The notes under the pieces: generated by a model
Seen by the model: the letters and a program-made list of their open reading frames with translations, nothing else
Database searches by the model: none
Told to the model about the DNA's origin: nothing
Source of the DNA: Candidatus Thiomargarita nelsonii
GTDB taxonomy: Bacteria; Pseudomonadota; Gammaproteobacteria; Beggiatoales; Beggiatoaceae
NCBI GenBank assembly: GCA_001640045.1
Contig: LUTY01002551.1
Coordinates: 1 to 5,310, forward strand
Length of the DNA stretch: 5,310 bases
Reading direction: 5' to 3'
Made by a program: the position numbers and the translations under genes
In this document: positions 1 through 5,211 of the stretch, one piece after another
How positions within the stretch are numbered: position 1 is the stretch's first letter
How the letters are laid out: each line of letters begins with the position of its first letter

Positions 1-1
1 T

Positions 2-2923
2 GGTTGGATCTATTCCTATGACTTTGAGGACAATTAATAGTCCAATCAACACAACCATATATTGAGTAAACACCGATAGACTATGCCGTATCCCGGTATC
101 AGTGACCGTCAAATAAATCCACCGATAGCCCAAGCGGCGACTCCAACTACCCAACCAAAAAACGGCCCAGATCAGCACAATCGCCAGTAGCACATTTTCC
201 ACTGTGACTTTTTTACCTTCGCCCAAACTGAATAAGGAAAAGTTAAGGAATTGCGCTATATTGTCTTTCACAGCAACATTGGAATACCAACCATTGAGCC
301 AAAAGAATGCCAGCACCGCCAACCCAAAGAGGAGCAGTCCAAGTAATTTCTCCATTAACGGAACTAGGTCTTCTGTCCACAGTTCATAAAAACGACTATC
401 CTTTGAAACCCCGTTTTTCAATAGCTTAATCAAATCTGTCATAAAACCGTGTACAATCAGCCAGCCCGTTAGCACCAAGAAAAATAGGCTCAACAGCTTT
501 GCAACACTCCAGCCTAAACTAATGTAGCCAATGAGGCCTAATATCGAAATAGCCAAAACGACTAGGGGCAATAATAAGGTAAGGAGTTGAGTGACTAAGC
601 GCCAATAAGCTTTTTCTGGTAAAGAGGCCAAAATGATCTTACGCATACGCAGGAGGGGCAGCACAGTCAAAGACAAGAGCATCATAAATAAACTGTCGAA
701 CAGTTCGCGTGTCGTTAAGGACAGGCTAACCACATACCCTTCATCCTCCACATGCACCAGGGCAGTGATGACGGTCAATATACCCAGAACAACAATTATC
801 CAGCGTAGTTGCCGATAGAGTTTGGGATCAAGTTCGGATAGCCATAACCAAAATAGGTTAAGGAGAAGTTTGCCGCCTAACCACGTCAATAACAGGATCA
901 ACGTAACAATAAGGCTTAATGAGGCAGGTTGTGTCAGCCATAAAAGCAATAAAAACATACCTACCACGCCAATACTCACGGTATTCATACGCCACAAGCG
1001 CATCCCTAATAACCGGCGATTAATGAATCCACTGCGTTCTTCTACCAGGGATAGCCGTCTGAACAAAACACTCATCCCCATGACAAAACTTAACCAAATC
1101 AACGTGACAACGCCAAGGGTAAGCCAGCCTTGTGTCGGCGTTTGTTGAAAGGCTTGCAGAAAACCGCGCCCTGCCAGTTGCCACTGCTGCATGAAGAAAT
1201 TCGGGATGGTACGGAGATCTCCCAGCAAAATCTGCCATTCCGCTGTACTGGTGGGCAATTCTCGCTTTTTCGATAAAACTAAGCTCAGGTTGGCTTTATA
1301 GGCATTTTCAAGCAAAGTTCGCACTTCTTCCCCTTTCTCCAGCAAGGACGGTATTTGGTCTAATTCTTGTTGCAGCGTCTTTTTGAGAGTGGCGAGCTGC
1401 TTTTTTGCTTTTTTATTATCTTTCAAAGCGTTGCCTTGCAATGTTTCGCCACGTTTTGCAACGACGTTTTGTTGTTTTTCCAAAACGATCATTTTACTCT
1501 GTAGCAATTCTTGCATGGCCTGGAATTCTTGTAATGATAATTTGACTTTTTCGATCAACGCCAGGGTATCTTCAATCTGCTTTTCGGAAATGTCCGTTGC
1601 TTCTTGTCGTTCTTGGGCTGTTTGTTGCCATCGCTGTAATTGTTCTTGTAAATGCTCTCTCTTGAATTTGCGCTCGACTTGCAACGCCTGTTCGTTGGCT
1701 TCTTGAATCTGGATGCCAAGCAATTCACGTTGAGCCGCGTACTCTTCAGATTCTGGTACCTTGTTTAATTGCCAGCGTAGCTCCGCCGCACGAGACAGAT
1801 GACGTTGCTGCGCTTGTCGCATCTGGTGTTCCAAGGCTTGCTTTTGACGTGCAGGATACACGGCTTGCAATTTATCATGCCACTCTGTCGCCAGTTTTAA
1901 ACGTTTTTCAGCGTGTTCAATACGCTGGTCGATAATGTCAAGATTTTGTGTCTCCAGTTCAATTCTCTTTTTTTGTAGGTCAAGCTGCGCCTCGCGTTCT
2001 GAAATCCTTTTTTCTTGTATTGGCAATTGTTCAGGATCAGCAGGCGGCGTTTTACGCCGTTCTTCTAACTTTTCCTGCTGTTCATCGATATCCTTCTGTT
2101 GTGTCTCCAAATGGGCTTTGGTACTTTGGCGTTCTAAAACAAAATTGTTGAGTTCAACTTCAGCCGCATCCCTATCTAACGCAGCTTTGTCAAGCAGTTT
2201 GGTTAATTTTTCAAAAGTGAGTTGTTCCAAACTCGCTATTTGATTGGGCAAGTTTTCTTGTGCCTTTTGCAAGGATTCTTGATTGCGTTCTAGTGTGGTT
2301 TGTGCATCAACTATCGCTTGTTTCTGATCTTTAATCAGAGGCAATTGAGGTACAGTTTGCAATTGACTATGCCATTCGATAGCGAGAACGGTTTGTTTGA
2401 TGGCGAGTGCCGACTGTTTTTTGAGAATGTCGAGATATTGTTTTTCAAGTTCAATAGCCTGTTTTTGTAAGGCAAGGGTATTCTCAACTTCAGAGATACG
2501 CTGATTTTGTGCGACAGTGAGTTCGGCACGCGGATATTGGGTGAGTTTTTCTAACTTTGTTTGCAGTGCTGTGAGACGCTCAAGTTGTTGGTCCAGTTGA
2601 GCTTGAGTCTGTTGGCGTTCCAAACGCAGTTTTTCTACTTTCTGATTAGCCGCCTGACGTTTTTGGGCGGCTTCTTCCAGCATTTTTTCAGTGATTTTGT
2701 CAGCTTGTTCCAAAGCCGCGATTTGTTCACGCTGTGATTGCGCCTTGGCTTGCAAGGCAGCCTGAGCTTTTTCTAGCGTGGTTTGTGCATTTGTGATCAC
2801 CAGTTGCCGTTCGGAAATCCATTGTGGTGTCACGGTGGTTTCAGAATGAACGACCGGTTGGGCATTCACGGGGAGACTAAAACACACGACGAGATAACAT
2901 AGTATCCTTTTGAATAAATACAT
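2..2923 (-). CDS. MscK/MscM-like giant mechanosensitive channel, MscS family (C-terminus beyond window)
   Basis: A single stop-free frame of 974 codons starts at ATG 2923 and leaves the window at base 2. Residues 1-21 are a signal peptide (Lys/Arg n-region, hydrophobic core, VNA before QPVV). Residues about 36-555 are Gln/Glu/Lys/Leu-rich coiled coil of the MscS porin-domain type, expected in the periplasm. About ten hydrophobic helices follow between 599 and 970, for example GWLTLGVVTLIWLSFV from 599, LLGLLLFGLAVLAFFWL from 860 and VLLAIVLIWAVFWLGSW from 911. The last segment, QYMVVLIGLLIVLKVIGID, matches the helix just before the pore helix in MscS proteins; the glycine/alanine-rich pore helix and cytosolic beta domain lie outside. 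E. coli MscK and MscM (about 1,100 residues, 11 helices) have this architecture, and I cannot tell which is closer. Known family role: inner-membrane tension-gated release of solutes during osmotic downshock. An AAGG lies 10 bases before the ATG. Confidence 0.9.
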   Translation of the reverse strand, partial: MYLFKRILCYLVVCFSLPVNAQPVVHSETTVTPQWISERQLVITNAQTTLEKAQAALQAKAQSQREQIAALEQADKITEKMLEEAAQKRQAANQKVEKLRLERQQTQAQLDQQLERLTALQTKLEKLTQYPRAELTVAQNQRISEVENTLALQKQAIELEKQYLDILKKQSALAIKQTVLAIEWHSQLQTVPQLPLIKDQKQAIVDAQTTLERNQESLQKAQENLPNQIASLEQLTFEKLTKLLDKAALDRDAAEVELNNFVLERQSTKAHLETQQKDIDEQQEKLEERRKTPPADPEQLPIQEKRISEREAQLDLQKKRIELETQNLDIIDQRIEHAEKRLKLATEWHDKLQAVYPARQKQALEHQMRQAQQRHLSRAAELRWQLNKVPESEEYAAQRELLGIQIQEANEQALQVERKFKREHLQEQLQRWQQTAQERQEATDISEKQIEDTLALIEKVKLSLQEFQAMQELLQSKMIVLEKQQNVVAKRGETLQGNALKDNKKAKKQLATLKKTLQQELDQIPSLLEKGEEVRTLLENAYKANLSLVLSKKRELPTSTAEWQILLGDLRTIPNFFMQQWQLAGRGFLQAFQQTPTQGWLTLGVVTLIWLSFVMGMSVLFRRLSLVEERSGFINRRLLGMRLWRMNTVSIGVVGMFLLLLWLTQPASLSLIVTLILLLTWLGGKLLLNLFWLWLSELDPKLYRQLRWIIVVLGILTVITALVHVEDEGYVVSLSLTTRELFDSLFMMLLSLTVLPLLRMRKIILASLPEKAYWRLVTQLLTLLLPLVVLAISILGLIGYISLGWSVAKLLSLFFLVLTGWLIVHGFMTDLIKLLKNGVSKDSRFYELWTEDLVPLMEKLLGLLLFGLAVLAFFWLNGWYSNVAVKDNIAQFLNFSLFSLGEGKKVTVENVLLAIVLIWAVFWLGSWSRRLGYRWIYLTVTDTGIRHSLSVFTQYMVVLIGLLIVLKVIGIDPT
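1859..2329 (-). repeat. Coiled-coil tandem repeat, unit 2 (residues about 199-355)
   Basis: Second copy of the internal duplication. AQTTLER at 207-213, IASLEQ at 229-234, LERQSTKAHL at 263-272, ISEREAQLDLQKKRIELE, and EWHDKLQAV from 347 mirror unit 1 in order and spacing. The DNA also keeps a shared 13-mer, gtggtttgtgcat, at 2295-2307 and 2778-2790. The small increase in offset along the units implies a few codon insertions since duplication. Confidence 0.8.
2354..2812 (-). repeat. Coiled-coil tandem repeat, unit 1 (residues about 38-190)
   Basis: First copy of an in-frame internal duplication in the periplasmic domain of the MscK-like protein. Landmarks are AQTTLEK at 46-52, IAALEQ at 68-73, LERQQTQAQL at 101-110, ISEVENTLALQKQAIELE further on, and EWHSQLQTV from 183. 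The same ordered landmarks recur in unit 2 with an offset of 161-164 residues. Confidence 0.8.
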
Positions 2924-2993
2924 TTAGGACTTACCTTGTTGCTGAGATTAAAGTAAAGGGGTGCTTGAGCAGTTGTAAATTGTCATTCGGTTC

Positions 2994-3009
2994 AGGTACA
3001 TAAGTACCT
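2994..3009. repeat. Leader hairpin in front of the MscK-like gene
   Basis: A perfect 6-bp inverted repeat, aggtac / gtacct, with a 4-base ataa loop. On the plus-strand reading it extends outward to 2989-3014 with one mismatch and one G-T pair. It lies about 70-85 bases upstream of ATG 2923 and downstream of the predicted promoter, so it would be in the 5' leader. It could be a small RNA hairpin or a protein-binding palindrome; function unknown. Confidence 0.4.
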
Positions 3010-3041
3010 CAGCCTTGTCTATGCTACCCTTGCGGATAAAT

Positions 3042-3050
3042 AATATACCA
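3042..3050 (-). promoter_or_regulatory. Predicted extended -10 promoter for the MscK-like gene
   Basis: Read on the minus strand, this is TGG followed by TATATT, matching the extended -10 form TGn-TATAAT with one mismatch. No good -35 box is visible at the usual spacing, which is tolerated when an extended -10 is present. Transcription would start near 3035, giving a leader of about 110 bases before ATG 2923. Confidence 0.45.
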
Positions 3051-3053
3051 GCG

Positions 3054-3080
3054 AGAAACCTTGCCCGAAATTTGGTTTCT
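3054..3080. promoter_or_regulatory. 7-bp inverted repeat over the -35 region, possible operator
   Basis: Perfect arms agaaacc (3054-3060) and ggtttct (3074-3080) are separated by 13 bases. The repeat covers the region where the -35 contact of the predicted MscK-like promoter would fall, so a regulator site is possible. The length is short enough for chance, and no regulator family is recognised. Confidence 0.25.
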
Positions 3081-3092
3081 TTTCAATTGTAA

Positions 3093-3212
3093 TATAGATG
3101 TTCAGATAAATAATTTTGCTTTCGGGCAACCACAAGGGATTGCCCCTACATGCGAATATTATTGTAGGGGCAATCCCTTGTGGTTGCCCTGTGTGTTATC
3201 TGAAAAACTATA
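3093..3212. mobile_element. MITE-like composite palindromic element
   Basis: About 120 bp without coding potential and nearly symmetric. The outer ends are TATAGATGTTCAGATAA (3093-3109) and, on the other strand, TATAGTTTTTCAGATAA (3212-3196), 15 of 17 identical. The centre is a perfect 27-bp inverted repeat (3124-3150 / 3163-3189). Both ends carry TA, which fits insertion at a TA target as in IS630/Tc1-derived miniature elements; that family link is inference. It lies 16 bases beyond the stop of the glutamate-receptor-like gene and just upstream of the MscK-like promoter region, so it may also act as a transcription barrier. Confidence 0.6.
3124..3189. repeat. Perfect 27-bp inverted repeat with 12-base loop
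   Basis: Arms 3124-3150 (begins gggcaaccacaaggg) and 3163-3189 (ends cccttgtggttgccc) are exact reverse complements with loop tgcgaatattat. The arm sequence is the kind of widespread palindromic intergenic repeat seen in several sulfur-bacterial and cyanobacterial genomes (from memory, not searched). As RNA it would form a very stable hairpin from either strand. No T-run follows on the minus side, so it is not a classical intrinsic terminator. Confidence 0.95.
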
Positions 3213-3227
3213 GTAATTTAGCCGCCC

Positions 3228-4295
3228 TTAAGAACCAAACCACTTTTTCTCTATTTCGTCACGTACTCCGTTTTCATTGAGTTTCAGGAGTATCTTGTTT
3301 ATCTCTTCTTGGTGAGGACTGTCAGTGGGCAAGGCAATGCCGTAACTTTCCTTCTTAAAACGGAGACCGACGGTTTTTACCTTTCCTTTGCCCTTGTGAG
3401 TCTCGTAATATTGTAGCACTGGGGCATCATAAACCACAGCCTCTACTTGACCTCGTTCCAAAGCTCGATAAGCTTTATAAATGTCATCATATTTAACAAC
3501 ATTCAAATGTAGAGCAGAGAGATATTGATCAGCCGTACTGTTCTGAACAGTGGCGACTCGTTTGCCTAAGAGATCCCCAGGACCATTGATTGTCCCTTGT
3601 AACTGATTAAGGGTGAGTGTCGTTGTCACCGTTGCCGTAAAAGAGGCTATAATGAACAGGCCGAGAAATATCCAAAACAACCCAAACAATCGACCCACAA
3701 ATCCTCGTGGCGTTTTATCGCCATAGCCAACCGTCGTCACCGTCACAGCCGACCACCATAAGCCATCTCCAATTCCATGAAAATAGCCCTTTGAAAAGTC
3801 TGAATTATGACGTCGTTCTACCAACCAGATAATATGAGCGGCAATCAGCAGGAGTAGCAACAAAATGCCCACCGGATAGAGCAGTTTGGGAGAAAGTAGC
3901 TCACTGAAAACCGCAGTCAGTGGTGCATCGGACTGCTCTAAAACCATAATTTGTAGGCCAGACTCGAAAAAGCTGAAAGAAAAGTCGAACTTTTCTTCTC
4001 GTTCAGCCGTCATGCTAACGCCAGCAATGCCGACATCCGCTTCACCACGCTGCACCGCATCAAGAAAATCCGTCAGGGTCTCTACTCCATACAATTCATA
4101 TTCTACATCCATTTCCGCCGCAATGGCTCTCCACAAGTCAATGCTGAAGCCAGCATATTTATTGTCATCCTGTGGAATGACAAACGGCTCGAATGGCTTA
4201 GTGATGACACGCAGTTTTTCACCTGGTTCTCCCGGTTGTGCATAGCCTACAGTCGCCAAGTTAAACAGCAATAAAAAAACAAGTAGTCCTCTCAA
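3228..4295 (-). CDS. GluR0-like ligand-gated potassium channel (prokaryotic ionotropic glutamate receptor)
   Basis: 355 residues. The signal peptide is 1-19 (GYA before QPGEP). Ligand-binding half S1 (about 27-130) has FSIDLWRAIA at 50-59, and S94 and R99 align with the Thr and Arg that hold the ligand carboxylate in ionotropic glutamate receptors. Helix M1 is about 136-158. The re-entrant pore loop TVTTVGYGD (185-193) is a canonical K+ selectivity filter. M2 is about 201-222 and ends in SFTATVTTTLT, the counterpart of eukaryotic SYTANLAAFLT. Half S2 (about 233-355) has NST at 252-254 and D290 in YDAPVLQYY, the usual amino-group contact. By family knowledge it is a tetrameric inner-membrane K+ channel opened by a periplasmic amino acid; the ligand is not deducible here. 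The start is TTG at 4295. No in-frame ATG exists before the stop at 4323-4325, and no Shine-Dalgarno precedes the TTG. An ATA at 4305-4307 follows TTAGG at good spacing. Confidence 0.92.
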   Translation of the reverse strand: MRGLLVFLLLFNLATVGYAQPGEPGEKLRVITKPFEPFVIPQDDNKYAGFSIDLWRAIAAEMDVEYELYGVETLTDFLDAVQRGEADVGIAGVSMTAEREEKFDFSFSFFESGLQIMVLEQSDAPLTAVFSELLSPKLLYPVGILLLLLLIAAHIIWLVERRHNSDFSKGYFHGIGDGLWWSAVTVTTVGYGDKTPRGFVGRLFGLFWIFLGLFIIASFTATVTTTLTLNQLQGTINGPGDLLGKRVATVQNSTADQYLSALHLNVVKYDDIYKAYRALERGQVEAVVYDAPVLQYYETHKGKGKVKTVGLRFKKESYGIALPTDSPHQEEINKILLKLNENGVRDEIEKKWFGS

Positions 4296-4372
4296 AAAAA
4301 GAGTTATGGTTTTTAACCTAAGTTATTTTACCTCTGTAAAGTGGAACATTTGAACCATAGTCAGGGCCACAA

Positions 4373-4420
4373 TGCCATGTCGTGCCGGATAAACCCATAC
4401 ATGGGCAGCATGATATGGCA
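4373..4420. other. Imperfect stem-loop in the channel gene leader
   Basis: Arms 4373-4387 and 4406-4420 pair over 15 positions. On the minus-strand transcript two A-C mismatches and one G-U pair interrupt the stem. An inner hairpin, ccca / tggg, sits in the loop at 4394-4405. The element lies between the predicted promoter at 4448-4475 and the start at 4295, so it would be transcribed as part of a leader of roughly 145 bases. It could be a regulatory RNA fold or a leftover of a palindromic repeat; no known riboswitch class is recognised. Confidence 0.4.
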
Positions 4421-4447
4421 AGAACCTGCCGTACTCAGTCGGGCTGC

Positions 4448-4475
4448 ATTCTACCATAACTTACGGTCGTGTCAA
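4448..4475 (-). promoter_or_regulatory. Strong sigma70-like promoter for the glutamate-receptor-like channel
   Basis: On the minus strand, TTGACA (4475-4470) is a perfect -35 box and TAGAAT (4453-4448) is a -10 box one base from consensus, with a 16-base spacer. Transcription would start near 4441 toward the channel gene. It is the best promoter match in the window and indicates that the channel is transcribed independently of the MscS remnant upstream. Confidence 0.6.
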
Positions 4476-4547
4476 GATAGAATAGTCCCTACAAACTAAG
4501 TACCTCAAAAATAAAATCGTGCGGCGGTGCATGTTTTTTCCTTTGAC

Positions 4548-5174
4548 TTACACACTCCGACGACCAAAACCAAAAACTTTTTGTATTTTATGCAGAAATT
4601 GGCTGGCTGTACTTTTGACAACCACATTCTTCGCCTGATATGAAGCTCGTTTACGAAAATACGCCATCATATCGGGGTAAACTTTCAACAAAGGATCAAT
4701 ATCCTCTTTAGTCAATTCATAAAGTACGCAATCCGTTTTAGCAGTGGCTGTTATTTTCCAAGCTTCACCACTTAACACCGCAATTTCACCAAAAGTACCG
4801 CCAGCACCAATACGGGAAATCTCTATCACGTTATCATCTGGCAATGGGCAAGACAGATTGACCACCCCCTCAATCACTATAAACAAAGCATTATGGACGC
4901 TCCCCTTGGACACAATGGTATCCCCCTGATTAAAAACACGCCGTGTTAATCGTTCACTTAATTCTTGCACTGATTGTTCAGACAGCGATTGAAAGATTGC
5001 CAATTCCTGCAACAACGTTTGTGGCTGAGTCGCTACTTCTCCGCGTGCTTTGACACCTTGAAATAAATGTACATCTTTGCGTTCTACCGTCGGCTCAATA
5101 CCAGCCCGATGCAGATGATTCCAAATAGCCTTCCAAATAGCGTCCTTGTGATAGTGTTTTAGTTGGTAATCAGG
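4548..5174 (-). pseudogene. C-terminal remnant of MscS-type channel with cyclic-nucleotide-binding domain
   Basis: The frame stays open from just after a TAA at 5175-5177 to the TAA at 4548-4550 (208 codons). The first part, DYQLKHYHKDAIWKAIWNHL then RAGIE and ERKDVHL, is the end of an MscS cytosolic domain. It is followed by a linker and a cNMP-binding domain (LAIFQSLSEQSVQEL, GDTIVSKGS, LFIVIEGVVNL, GTFGEIAVLSGE, TDCVLYELTKEDI) and a basic tail. Such fusions are known as bacterial cyclic-nucleotide-gated channels of the MscS superfamily. The membrane helices and pore are absent; homology stops near 5171. The only possible canonical start is TTG at 5013-5015, which has no Shine-Dalgarno and would give a 155-residue soluble cNMP-domain protein. 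The phosphate-cassette arginine expected after GE is Trp (GEAWKITAT). Most likely a 5'-truncated gene; expression as a stand-alone domain is not excluded. Confidence 0.75.
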
Positions 5175-5211
5175 TTAGACTATCAACACGATCTAAAACA
5201 CCACCGTGTCC
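5170..5211 (-). pseudogene. Short fragment of phosphatidate cytidylyltransferase (CdsA) signature
   Basis: On the minus strand this 42-bp stretch reads GHGGVLDRVDSLT and then TGA. It matches the conserved C-terminal CdsA signature (PGHGG-x-x-DR-x-DSLT), whose aspartates take part in CDP-diacylglycerol synthesis. The fragment is in a different frame from the MscS remnant. The residues before it (NNKPYNSWGNGA) do not resemble CdsA, where KD-x-S-x-x-LP would be expected. It therefore looks like a sliver of cdsA left between two breakpoints. The match is short, but chance agreement over this many conserved positions is unlikely. Confidence 0.5.

Noticed and set aside
1020..1238. Minus-strand 72-codon open frame
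   Set aside because: It is out of frame inside the MscK-like gene, over its coiled-coil/first-helix boundary, with no recognisable protein features.
204..2243. Several plus-strand open frames of 61-108 codons opposite the large channel gene
   Set aside because: They read Ser/Cys/Asn-rich low-complexity peptides without domains and lie entirely antisense to a coherent 974-codon gene.
2335..2529. Minus-strand 64-codon open frame
   Set aside because: It is an alternative frame inside the coiled-coil coding region; the main frame is continuous here.
3093..3212. CRISPR array
   Set aside because: There is one palindromic unit only, with no regularly spaced direct repeats and no cas genes.
3886..4245. 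Plus-strand 119-codon open frame
   Set aside because: Antisense to the S1 domain of the glutamate-receptor-like gene; its composition is that of a shadow frame.
4362..4412. Tiny minus-strand frame (MLPMYGFIRHDMALWP) inside the leader stem-loop, possible leader peptide
   Set aside because: No clear ribosome site and no amino-acid run typical of attenuation; such short frames are common by chance.
3001..4507. Shared 11-mer taagtacctca at 3001-3011 and 4497-4507, both intergenic
   Set aside because: An 11-base match between any two places in 5 kb is expected by chance, and the flanks do not agree.
4507..4534. Possible intrinsic terminator after the cNMP gene
   Set aside because: The minus strand has a T-rich stretch (ATTTTATTTTT), but the GC-rich part before it forms only about 3 bp of stem.
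4744..4929. Plus-strand 61-codon open frame
   Set aside because: Antisense to the conserved cNMP-binding core.
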